The notes under the pieces are model-generated. The model saw only the letters and a program-made list of their open reading frames with translations. It had not been told where the DNA came from and searched no databases. Shown piece after piece: positions 13,172 to 19,665 of a DNA stretch of 30,541 nt (position 1 is its first letter; every line of letters begins with the position of its first letter). The DNA is from JBBRTJ01 sp038244535. GTDB lineage: Bacteria > Actinomycetota > Acidimicrobiia > Acidimicrobiales > Ilumatobacteraceae. The position numbers and the translations under genes were made by a program. Where the stretch lies: positions 1 through 30,541 of the forward strand of contig JBBRTJ010000039.1 in assembly GCA_038244535.1 (NCBI GenBank), read 5' to 3'.

Positions 13172-14782
13172 ATGGACGCCGCTCTCCTCGCCTCCGCGCT
13201 CGCCTGGTTGGACGACGATCCCGACCCGGTCACCCAGGCCGAGCTCCACCGGCTCATCGATGCCGACGACGAGGCCGCCGTCGCCGATCGCTTCGACGGC
13301 CGCCTGCAGTTCGGCACGGCAGGGCTGCGGGGCGAGCTGGGCGCGGGCCCGATGCGCATGAACCGCGTCACGGTCATCCGGGCCGCCGCCGGCCTGGCGC
13401 GCTACCTGCTCGACACCGACCCCCAGGCGGCCGAGCGGGGCGTGCTCATCGGCTACGACGCCCGCCACAACAGCGACGTCTTCGCCCTCGACTCGGCCCG
13501 CGTGCTCGCCGGCGCCGGGATCCGGGCGCTGCTGCTGCCCCGGCCGATGCCCACGCCTGTGTTGGCCTGGGGGATCACCAAGGTGGACGCCACCGCAGGC
13601 GTGATGGTGACCGCCAGCCACAACCCTGCCGCCGACAACGGCTACAAGGTCTACCTGGGCGACGGGGTGCAGATCGTCCCTCCTGCCGACAGCGACATCG
13701 CCGCGTGCATCGATGCCGTCGGCCCGATCGCCGCAGTGCTGATGGCGCCGCCGGAGAGCGCCTTGATCGAGTACCTCGACGACGCCGTGGTCGAGGCGTA
13801 CCTCGATCACGTGCCCTCGGTGCGCCATGCCGCCGGCACCGATGCCGTCCAGCTCGCCTACACGCCCCTCCACGGGGTGGGCGGGCGCGTCGCCATGGAG
13901 GCGTTCCGGCGTGCCGGCTTCGCATCGCCGGCGGTCGTGGTCGAGCAGTTCGAGCCGAACCCGGACTTCCCCGGCCTGCCCTTCCCCAACCCGGAGGAGC
14001 CGGGCACCATGGACGCCCTCCTGGCCCTGGCGGCCAGCATCGAGGCTGACGTAGCCCTCGCCAACGATCCCGATGCCGACCGGATGGCCGCGGCCATCCC
14101 CCTGAGCGACGGCACCTGGCGGGCCCTGAACGGCGACGAGATCGGCTGGCTGCTCGCCGAGCACCTGCTGGCTCGCACCACCGGAGACGACCGCTTGGTG
14201 GTGACCACCGTGGTGTCATCGACCCTGCTGGCCGACATGGCCGCGGCGGCCGGCGTGCACCACGCCGAGGTCTTCACGGGCTTCAAGTGGATCGGCCACT
14301 ACGTCCACGACCACCCCGAGCTCCGGTTCGTGCTCGGCTACGAGCAGGCCCTCGGCTACCTCGTGGCCACCACGCCGCTCGACAAGGACGGCATCACCGC
14401 CGCAGTGCTGATGGCCGAGGTCGCGGCCGTGGCTCGGGCCGAGGGCACCACGATCGAGGGCCGGCTCGAGGCGATTGCGGAGCGCTTCGGCCGCCACGTC
14501 ACCAGTCAGCGCTCGGTCAAGCTCGCCCCGTCAGCGATGGGGGGTCTCATGGATGCCCTTCGAGCGGCACCGCCCGCCATGCTGGGCGGTCACGACGTCA
14601 CCGAGGTCACCGACTTCCCGGAGGCGAACCTGTTGCGCTACTCGTGCGGTCCCACCGTCCGTGTCCAGGTGCGCCCGAGCGGCACCGAGCCGAAGGTCAA
14701 GCTCTACGCCGAGCTGGTCGACGGCGATCCCGAGCCTTACCTCGACGACCTCGAACAGCTCCTGCTCGCTCACGGCCGCTGA
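13172..14782 (+). CDS. Phosphosugar mutase, PGM2/PmmB type (probable phosphopentomutase)
   Basis: 536 aa, alpha-D-phosphohexomutase superfamily. Visible motifs: FGTAGLRGELGAGPMRMN (47-64); phosphoserine loop VMVTASHNP with S149 and then NGYKVY (156-161); magnesium loop NDPDADR (D299, D301, D303); sugar-binding GYEQALGY (389-396); phosphate-binding RPSGTEPKVKLY (501-512). The long N-terminus, the RMN segment and NGYKVY are traits of the PGM2 branch, which in humans is a phosphopentomutase, and the length matches M. tuberculosis PmmB, whose gene also lies beside upp. With deoC and upp downstream, conversion of (deoxy)ribose-1-phosphate to the 5-phosphate is the best guess; hexose mutase activity is possible. 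ATG 13172 is preferred to GTG 13142, which lies in a palindrome. Confidence 0.9.
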   Translation: MDAALLASALAWLDDDPDPVTQAELHRLIDADDEAAVADRFDGRLQFGTAGLRGELGAGPMRMNRVTVIRAAAGLARYLLDTDPQAAERGVLIGYDARHNSDVFALDSARVLAGAGIRALLLPRPMPTPVLAWGITKVDATAGVMVTASHNPAADNGYKVYLGDGVQIVPPADSDIAACIDAVGPIAAVLMAPPESALIEYLDDAVVEAYLDHVPSVRHAAGTDAVQLAYTPLHGVGGRVAMEAFRRAGFASPAVVVEQFEPNPDFPGLPFPNPEEPGTMDALLALAASIEADVALANDPDADRMAAAIPLSDGTWRALNGDEIGWLLAEHLLARTTGDDRLVVTTVVSSTLLADMAAAAGVHHAEVFTGFKWIGHYVHDHPELRFVLGYEQALGYLVATTPLDKDGITAAVLMAEVAAVARAEGTTIEGRLEAIAERFGRHVTSQRSVKLAPSAMGGLMDALRAAPPAMLGGHDVTEVTDFPEANLLRYSCGPTVRVQVRPSGTEPKVKLYAELVDGDPEPYLDDLEQLLLAHGR

Positions 14783-14783
14783 A

Positions 14784-14807
14784 CCCCGCTCAGGACCCTG
14801 AGCGGGG
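14784..14807 (+). terminator. Terminator hairpin after the phosphosugar mutase gene
   Basis: Perfect 11-bp inverted repeat (14784-14794 with 14797-14807), starting 2 nt after the stop codon. GC-rich, without T tract. Confidence 0.65.
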
Positions 14808-14821
14808 CCCCGACGAGTGCG

Positions 14822-14827
14822 TAGCGT
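14822..14827 (+). promoter_or_regulatory. -10 box (TAGCGT) of the VOC-family gene
   Basis: TAGCGT, 7 nt, then GTG at 14835 (an ATG follows at 14838). The spacing favours the GTG as the leaderless start. Confidence 0.45.
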
Positions 14828-14834
14828 CAGCGCC

Positions 14835-15233
14835 GTGATGACACCACAGCCGATGATCGTGCTCGCCGACGTCGAAGGAGGCTCCCGCTGGTTCCAGGAC
14901 GTCCTCGGCCTGCGGTCGGGGCACGGTGGGCCGGACTACGAGATGCTCATGGACGGCGAGACCCTGGTCGCCCAGCTCCATCGCTGGGAGGCCCACGAGC
15001 ACCCGTTCCTCGGCGATCCAGCCCTGGTCAGCCGAGGCAACGGGTCCGTGCTGTGGTTCGCCACCGATGAGTTCGAGGCGACGCTGCACCGTGTGACGTC
15101 GCACTGCGCTGTGGTCCTCGACGGCCCGCTCGACAACCCGAGCTCAGGACTGAGCGAAGTGTGGCTCAGCGGGCCCGAGGGCTACGTCGTGGTGATCGCC
15201 GGGCCGCCCGGCACCGGCTCGACAACGACCTGA
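14835..15233 (+). CDS. VOC-superfamily (glyoxalase/bleomycin-resistance-like) protein
   Basis: 132 aa with the GTG start, or 131 from the next codon (ATG). The layout is two beta-alpha-beta-beta-beta modules: MIVLADVEGGSRWFQDVLGL (residues about 7-26) begins the first, with typical helix RWFQDVLGL, and WFATDEFEATLHRV begins the second, ending in a strand GPEGYVVVIAGP near the C-terminus. A His in AQLHRWEAHEH and the final Glu are candidate metal ligands. Members are lyases, isomerases, dioxygenases or binding proteins; no substrate can be given. It lies between a terminator hairpin and a pair of convergent-region hairpins, so it is a single-gene unit. Confidence 0.82.
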   Translation: MMTPQPMIVLADVEGGSRWFQDVLGLRSGHGGPDYEMLMDGETLVAQLHRWEAHEHPFLGDPALVSRGNGSVLWFATDEFEATLHRVTSHCAVVLDGPLDNPSSGLSEVWLSGPEGYVVVIAGPPGTGSTTT

Positions 15234-15241
15234 CCCACTTG

Positions 15242-15288
15242 GCGTCGGGACGATGGGCGGCGGTCAGCGTGGGTGATCGTCCCAACGC
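15242..15288. terminator. Long-arm hairpin between the VOC gene and upp
   Basis: 13-nt arms (15242-15254 and 15276-15288) with a single mismatch and a 21-nt loop, in the 109-bp convergent gap. A bidirectional terminator is likely together with the next hairpin. Confidence 0.45.
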
Positions 15289-15300
15289 GGGTGGAGGGGG

Positions 15301-15321
15301 CGCAACCGAGCGTGGGTTGCG
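15301..15321. terminator. Second hairpin between the VOC gene and upp
   Basis: Perfect 7-bp stem cgcaacc/ggttgcg (15301-15307, 15315-15321) with a 7-nt loop, 21 bp beyond the stop of upp. Confidence 0.45.
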
Positions 15322-15342
15322 GCCAGCGCGCGGGCCGGGCTG

Positions 15343-15969
15343 CTACCAGAGGCCGAACTGGCGGTCGCCGGCGTCGCCGAGGCCCGGGACGATGTAGGCC
15401 TTCTCGTTCAGGTGGTCGTCGATGGCGGCCGTCGTGATGATCACGTCGATGCCGCATCCGTCGATGCGGGCGAGTCCCTCGGGCGCAGCCAGCACGCACA
15501 CGACGTTGATGGGCTGGGGCGCTCCCCGGGCGGCCAGCAGTTCGAGGGCGTATTGCAGCGAGCCCCCGGTGGCCAGCATCGGGTCGAGCACGAACGTCGG
15601 CCGGCCGTCGAGACGATCGGGCAGCTTGGCCAGGTACGACGTCGGCTGGAAGGTGGCCTCGTCACGAGCCAGGCCCACGAAGCCCACCTCGGCCTGGGGG
15701 ATCAGCCGGAGCGCGGCCTCGACCAGACCGACACCGGCCCGCAGGATCGGCACGAGCATCGGCGCTGCCGACAGCCGCCGCCCACCCGCCGGGGCCAACG
15801 GCGTCTCGACCGTGATGTCGTCGGTCGGGAGATTCCTGGTCGCCTCGTAGACCAGCATCATGGCCAGCCCGTCGAGGTCACGACGGAACTCTGCGTTGGT
15901 GGTGGACGCCCGGCGAAGGTTCGTGAGACGTTCACTAGCGAGGGGATGATCGACGACCGTGATCTGCAC
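15343..15969 (-). CDS. upp: Uracil phosphoribosyltransferase
   Basis: 208 aa, the normal length. Converts uracil and PRPP to UMP, the main route of uracil salvage. The GTG at 15969 begins the standard N-terminus (VTVVDHPLA-like) and has AGGA at 7-nt spacing. Visible motifs: MLVPILRAG near residue 70, the PRPP loop VLDPMLATGGS and the C-terminal YIVPGLGDAGDR that closes over uracil. Its start is 25 bp from that of deoC on the opposite strand, separated by a symmetric palindrome that holds both ribosome sites. In the context of a nucleoside importer and cytidine deaminase, it takes up the uracil end of pyrimidine salvage. Confidence 0.97.
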   Translation of the reverse strand: MQITVVDHPLASERLTNLRRASTTNAEFRRDLDGLAMMLVYEATRNLPTDDITVETPLAPAGGRRLSAAPMLVPILRAGVGLVEAALRLIPQAEVGFVGLARDEATFQPTSYLAKLPDRLDGRPTFVLDPMLATGGSLQYALELLAARGAPQPINVVCVLAAPEGLARIDGCGIDVIITTAAIDDHLNEKAYIVPGLGDAGDRQFGLW

Positions 15970-15975
15970 AGGGCA

Positions 15976-15988
15976 ATCCTGGCAGGAT
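15976..15988. promoter_or_regulatory. 13-bp palindrome carrying the ribosome sites of upp and deoC
   Basis: ATCCTG-G-CAGGAT. The plus-strand AGGA (15984-15987) is 7 nt before the deoC GTG (15995), and the minus-strand AGGA (complement of 15977-15980) is 7 nt before the upp GTG (15969). The centre, 15982, is 13 bp from each start codon. As only 25 bp separate the genes, both promoters must lie inside the opposite gene and the two leaders must overlap. Confidence 0.55.
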
Positions 15989-15994
15989 GAAGCC

Positions 15995-16675
15995 GTGGCC
16001 CTCGACCGTCTCGACCGTGCGGCGGTGGCCAGGATGATCGACCACACGTTGCTGAAGCCCGAAGCGACTGCCGCCGAAGTCGTCGACCTCTGCCGCCAGG
16101 CGGTGCGCCTCGACGTCGTGGCGGTGTGCGTGTCGCCGTCGCTGGTCGGCGTGGCCCGCTCCGAGCTCCCCGAGGAGGGGCGCACGTCGGTGTGCTGCGT
16201 GGCCGGGTTCCCGTCCGGCGCCCATCAGGCTGAGGTGAAGGCCGCCGAGGCCGAACTGGCCGTCGACCACGGCGCCGACGAGGTCGACGTGGTCGTCGAC
16301 CTGGGCCTGGTGAAGGCCGGCCGCTGGGACCTGGTCGAGCGGGAGCTGCGCCTCGTGCGCAGGGCGGTGCCGGCCCCCTTGGTCATGAAGGTGATCATCG
16401 AGTCAGCCGCGTTGATCGACGACGAGGTCGTGGCGGCCTGCCGGACGGCCGGGCAGGCCGGCGCCGACTTCGTGAAGACCTCGACCGGCTTCCACCCCAG
16501 CGGTGGAGCCACTGTGCACGCGGTGTCGCTCATGCGGGCCACCGTTGGTGACAGCATCGGGGTCAAGGCCAGTGGGGGCATCCGCACCACCGATGCGGCC
16601 CTCGCCATGATCGCCGCCGGCGCCAACCGCCTCGGCACCTCGTCCAGTGCCGCGATCCTCGATGGGCTGGCGTGA
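15995..16675 (+). CDS. deoC: Deoxyribose-phosphate aldolase
   Basis: 226 aa, class I aldolase with a TIM barrel. Cleaves 2-deoxyribose-5-phosphate to acetaldehyde and glyceraldehyde-3-phosphate, the last step of deoxynucleoside breakdown. GTG at 15995 has AGGATGA 7 nt upstream and starts near the conserved IDHTLLKPEAT (15-25). The Schiff-base lysine is K161 in FVKTSTGF; the proton-relay lysine is K191 in VKASGGIR, and the VDVVVDLG strand (97-104) gives the catalytic aspartate. It needs a phosphopentomutase to supply its substrate; the PGM2-type mutase 1.2 kb upstream is the likely source. No nucleoside phosphorylase is found in this window. Confidence 0.97.
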   Translation: MALDRLDRAAVARMIDHTLLKPEATAAEVVDLCRQAVRLDVVAVCVSPSLVGVARSELPEEGRTSVCCVAGFPSGAHQAEVKAAEAELAVDHGADEVDVVVDLGLVKAGRWDLVERELRLVRRAVPAPLVMKVIIESAALIDDEVVAACRTAGQAGADFVKTSTGFHPSGGATVHAVSLMRATVGDSIGVKASGGIRTTDAALAMIAAGANRLGTSSSAAILDGLA

Positions 16676-16732
16676 GCGGGTCCGAAGCCCCCCCAAGCCC
16701 TCGGACGGGTCGGCGGCCCCGGCTGGCCTGAG

Positions 16733-17215
16733 GTGGCGGGCAGAGGCACCCCGGCCATCGCGGCGCTGACCAAGGCCGGGATCACCCATCAGGTCCACGA
16801 GTACGTGGTCGGCGAGGAGCCCGAGGGCTACGGCCTCGGGGCGGCTCGTGCCCTCGGTGTCGATCCCGAGCGGGTGCACAAGACCCTGCTGGCCCAGGTG
16901 GACGGCCGGCCGTGCGTCGCCATCGTCCCGGTCTGGGGTCGGCTCTCGTTGAAGGCGCTCGCCGCTGCGATCGGTGGCAAGCGGGCCGAGATGGCCGCGG
17001 CCGCCGACGCCGAGCGCCTGACCGGCTACGTCATCGGGGGCATCAGCCCGTTCGGGCAGCGGCGCCGGTCCACCACCGTGCTCGACGCCGCAGCAGTTGC
17101 ACATGCAACCATCTTCGTGAGCGGCGGGCGGCGTGGGCTCGAGGTCGAGGTTGCCCCGGCCGATCTCGTTCGGGTGCTCGATGCCGTGGTCGCGACGGTC
17201 GCTACTGAGCGTTGA
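16733..17215 (+). CDS. ybaK: Cys-tRNA(Pro)/Cys-tRNA(Cys) deacylase-like protein (YbaK/EbsC)
   Basis: 160 aa, GTG start; the start TPAIAALTKAGI is where homologues begin. A trans-acting editing protein of the prolyl-tRNA synthetase INS-like family that hydrolyses cysteine mischarged on tRNA-Pro. The family marks are YGLGAARALGVD (33-44), HKTLLAQVDG with catalytic Lys50 (49-58), the GYVIGGISPFGQRR loop (100s) and FVSGGRRGLEVEV near the end. It follows deoC by 57 bp on the same strand but has no evident link to nucleoside salvage. It converges on add. No clear ribosome site, so the exact start is a little uncertain. Confidence 0.9.
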   Translation: MAGRGTPAIAALTKAGITHQVHEYVVGEEPEGYGLGAARALGVDPERVHKTLLAQVDGRPCVAIVPVWGRLSLKALAAAIGGKRAEMAAAADAERLTGYVIGGISPFGQRRRSTTVLDAAAVAHATIFVSGGRRGLEVEVAPADLVRVLDAVVATVATER

Positions 17216-17248
17216 GCCCGTTGCTGACGCCGGTGCGTCGCTGCTTGG

Positions 17249-18340
17249 TCAGTCGGTGGACAGCCCGAGCGCGGCGACCTTGCGCAACGCGTACCACGGC
17301 TTGATGCGCTCGTTGATGATGCGCAGCCGCTCGTCGAAGGGGGCGAATGCGCTCTTCATGGCGTTCACGCTCAACCACTGCAGGTCGTCCCACCCGTAGC
17401 CGAAGGCGTCGACGAGCTGGACCATCTCCCTGGTCATCGACGTGTTGCTCATCAGCCGGTTGTCGGTGTTGACGGTGACTCGGAAGCGCAGGCGACCCAG
17501 CAGTCCGATGGGGTGCTCGGCGATGGACGCAGCTGCGCCGGTGCCCACGTTGGAGGTTGGGCACAGCTCGAGCGGGACGCGGCGATCGCGCACGAAGGCG
17601 GCGAGGCGACCGAGCTGGTACTCGCCGTCGACGACGGTGATGTCGTCGACGATGCGGACGCCGTGACCGAGCCGTTCGGCCCCGCACCACTGCAACGCCT
17701 CCCAGATCGACGGCAACCCGAAGGCCTCGCCGGCGTGGATGGTGGTGTGGAAGTTCTCTCGCTGCACGAGCTGGAAGGCATCGAGGTGGCGCGTCGGTGG
17801 AAAGCCGGCCTCGGCGCCGGCGATGTCGAAGCCAACGACGCCGGCATCGCGCCATCGGATGGCCAGCTCCGCGATCTCGTGACTGCGGGCCGCGGTGCGC
17901 ATGGCCGACAGCAGCGCGTACACGGTGATGCCTCGTCGCTCACTGGCCCGGGTGAAGCCCTCGATCACGGCGGCGACGACTTCGTCGAGGGTGAGGCCCC
18001 GTTCGAGGTGGAGCTCGGGGGCGAAGCGGATCTCGGCGTACACCACCCCGTCGTCCGCGAGGTCCTCGACGCACTCCTCGGCCACCCGCTGGAGTGCCTC
18101 GGCCGTCTGCATGACCCCCACGGTGTGGGCAAAGGTCTCGAGGTAGAGCACGAGGTCGTGGCGATGGGCACCGGCCTGGAACCACTCGGTGAGGTCGTCG
18201 ACGTCGGTGGTCGGCAGCACGTGTCCGTGCTCGGTGGCCAGCTCGATGACGGTGGCCGGGCGCAGTCCCCCGTCGAGGTGATCGTGCAGCAGCACCTTCG
18301 GTGCGCTTCGGATGGCCTCGTCGTCGGGCGTCTCGCTCAT
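17249..18340 (-). CDS. add: Adenosine deaminase
   Basis: 363 aa, TIM-barrel metallohydrolase. Converts (deoxy)adenosine to (deoxy)inosine. Zinc ligands are visible as H19 and H21 (LHDHLDG), H202 (IHAGEA) and D293 (NTDN); catalytic E205 and H226 (GHGVR) are present. LHDHLDG and NTDN differ slightly from the commoner LHVHLDG and NTDDP, which leaves room for a specificity other than adenosine (adenine or a modified nucleoside). It is the last gene of the leftward run importer - cdd - dioxygenase - add, 21 nt after the dioxygenase stop, but a TATCCT box 6 nt before its ATG suggests it can also be transcribed separately and without a leader. Confidence 0.94.
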   Translation of the reverse strand: MSETPDDEAIRSAPKVLLHDHLDGGLRPATVIELATEHGHVLPTTDVDDLTEWFQAGAHRHDLVLYLETFAHTVGVMQTAEALQRVAEECVEDLADDGVVYAEIRFAPELHLERGLTLDEVVAAVIEGFTRASERRGITVYALLSAMRTAARSHEIAELAIRWRDAGVVGFDIAGAEAGFPPTRHLDAFQLVQRENFHTTIHAGEAFGLPSIWEALQWCGAERLGHGVRIVDDITVVDGEYQLGRLAAFVRDRRVPLELCPTSNVGTGAAASIAEHPIGLLGRLRFRVTVNTDNRLMSNTSMTREMVQLVDAFGYGWDDLQWLSVNAMKSAFAPFDERLRIINERIKPWYALRKVAALGLSTD

Positions 18341-18346
18341 GGAGCG

Positions 18347-18352
18347 AGGATA
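18347..18352 (-). promoter_or_regulatory. Possible -10 box (TATCCT) of add
   Basis: On the minus strand TATCCT, 6 nt, ATG at 18340; lies entirely in the 21-nt gap after the dioxygenase gene, which may give add an internal leaderless promoter. Confidence 0.4.
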
Positions 18353-18361
18353 CGGGTTGGG

Positions 18362-19219
18362 TCAGAAGCTGGTGAGGGGGAGGCCGGGGGGCCGCTGCAA
18401 CCAGTTCCAGGCCGGGTACTGCGCGGCTGCGCTGATGCAGTGCACCGAGTAGGCGTGCCGGCTGTTCGGGCTGCGGTTGGCGCCGCTCCAGTGGGGGAGG
18501 AGACCGTGCAGCACGACCATGCTCCCCGCCTCGACGGGGAGCGGCACGAGCTCGTCGGGCGCCACCGGCAGGGGCGCGGCGTCGAGCTCGTCCATGACCG
18601 TGCCGTCGGCGTTGTCGGCGCCCGCCCGCCTGAACACCTTGCGCAATGACGTGCGGTGCCCACCGGGAGCGGCCCAGAGGCAGCCGTTGTCGAGCGTGGC
18701 GTCTTCGAGCGCGAACCACAGGCCCATGACCGTGACTGGCTCGGTGTAGAGGAACGTGGCGTCCTGGTGGCAGCCCACCTCACCGCCGATGCTGGGCTGC
18801 TTGAAGATGTACATCGACTGGAGCAGCCGTGCGTCAGCCAGCCCGAGCTCGGCCAGCACCTCGCCGTGCAGCGGCGCGTGCGAGAACGGCGTGAACACGT
18901 CGTCGAGGTCGTGCAGCGCGTGGCCGATCTTGTTGATGGCCCGCTCCTTTCGCACCACGAGCTCGCCGTCAGCGTCGAGCGCCTCGGCCTCGAAGAAGCA
19001 GCGGATCTTGTCGCCCGACGACAGGAACCAGTCGTCGCTGTGGCGGGTCTGCTCGTCGGTGGTGAACACCGTGCGCGTCGTCGAGGGGTCGAACGCCTCG
19101 ACGATCTCGCCGGCCCGCTGTCGCAACGCCGCGCCCATCGCCGCGCTGACGACGCCGGGAACGACGAGGAACCCCTCGTCGTCGTAGCGACGGATCTGCT
19201 CGGCGGTCAGGGTGCTCAT
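18362..19219 (-). CDS. PHYHD1-type Fe(II)/2-oxoglutarate dioxygenase in a nucleoside operon
   Basis: 285 aa, phytanoyl-CoA dioxygenase (PhyH) superfamily. The iron triad is complete: H151 and D153 (CHQDATFLYTEP) and H243 (LPHWSGAN); R254 (NSRHAYSVH) is placed to bind 2-oxoglutarate. Segments FLSSGDKIRCFFE (65-77), INKIGHALHDLDDVF (95-109), QSMYIFKQP (134-142) and LEDATLDNGCLW (171-182) match the PHYHD1 subfamily as I recall the animal sequences, more closely than PhyH itself, so a CoA substrate is not implied. The gene starts 11 nt after the cdd stop and ends 21 nt before add. It stands where deoA lies between add and cdd in M. tuberculosis. An oxidative step on a nucleoside or base is the natural inference; its real substrate is unknown. 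Confidence 0.93.
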   Translation of the reverse strand: MSTLTAEQIRRYDDEGFLVVPGVVSAAMGAALRQRAGEIVEAFDPSTTRTVFTTDEQTRHSDDWFLSSGDKIRCFFEAEALDADGELVVRKERAINKIGHALHDLDDVFTPFSHAPLHGEVLAELGLADARLLQSMYIFKQPSIGGEVGCHQDATFLYTEPVTVMGLWFALEDATLDNGCLWAAPGGHRTSLRKVFRRAGADNADGTVMDELDAAPLPVAPDELVPLPVEAGSMVVLHGLLPHWSGANRSPNSRHAYSVHCISAAAQYPAWNWLQRPPGLPLTSF

Positions 19220-19230
19220 GGGTTCCGACG

Positions 19231-19665
19231 CTAACGCCGGTCGTGCTCGGTGCGGCCCACCATGTGCTCGGCGCCGAACGCCCCGGGGAGCACCTCGCTC
19301 ATGGGCCGCGCCGTCCCATCGCCGTCGACGAGGCACTCGGCACCGCCGTGCTCCCAGAGCAACTGGCGGCAGCGCCCACAGGGCATGACGGGCAGGCCAT
19401 CGCCGGCCACCGTCACGACCGCGACGAGGTGACCCCCGCCGCCCATGTGGAGCGCAGAGACCAAGGAGCACTCGGCGCACAGTGCCAGGCCGTAGGACGC
19501 GTTCTCGATGTTGGCCCCGGTGATGATCCGGCCGTCGTCGACGAGCGCGGCGGCCCCGACGCGAAAGTGCGAGTACGGCGAGTAGGAGTGAGTCGCTGCG
19601 TCGGCGGCGGCGGCGCGCAGCGCGGGCCAGTCGATCACCGGCCCGCCGGGAGATTCGTTGCTCAC
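19231..19665 (-). CDS. cdd: Cytidine deaminase
   Basis: 144 aa, the small tetrameric type. Converts (deoxy)cytidine to (deoxy)uridine. Zinc is held by C63 (ALCAECS), C96 and C99 (PCGRC), with E65 as the proton shuttle; the N-terminal YSPYSHFRVGAA (29-40) and NIENASYG (52-59) bind the ribose. The GTG start overlaps the stop of the upstream permease by 4 nt (GTGA), so translation is coupled to the importer, which implies that imported cytidine is deaminated at once. The C-terminal 25 residues are a little longer than in the shortest homologues. Confidence 0.97.
   Translation of the reverse strand: MSNESPGGPVIDWPALRAAAADAATHSYSPYSHFRVGAAALVDDGRIITGANIENASYGLALCAECSLVSALHMGGGGHLVAVVTVAGDGLPVMPCGRCRQLLWEHGGAECLVDGDGTARPMSEVLPGAFGAEHMVGRTEHDRR

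Noticed and set aside
17216..17248. Terminator between convergent ybaK and add
   Set aside because: The 33-bp gap holds no inverted repeat that I can support.
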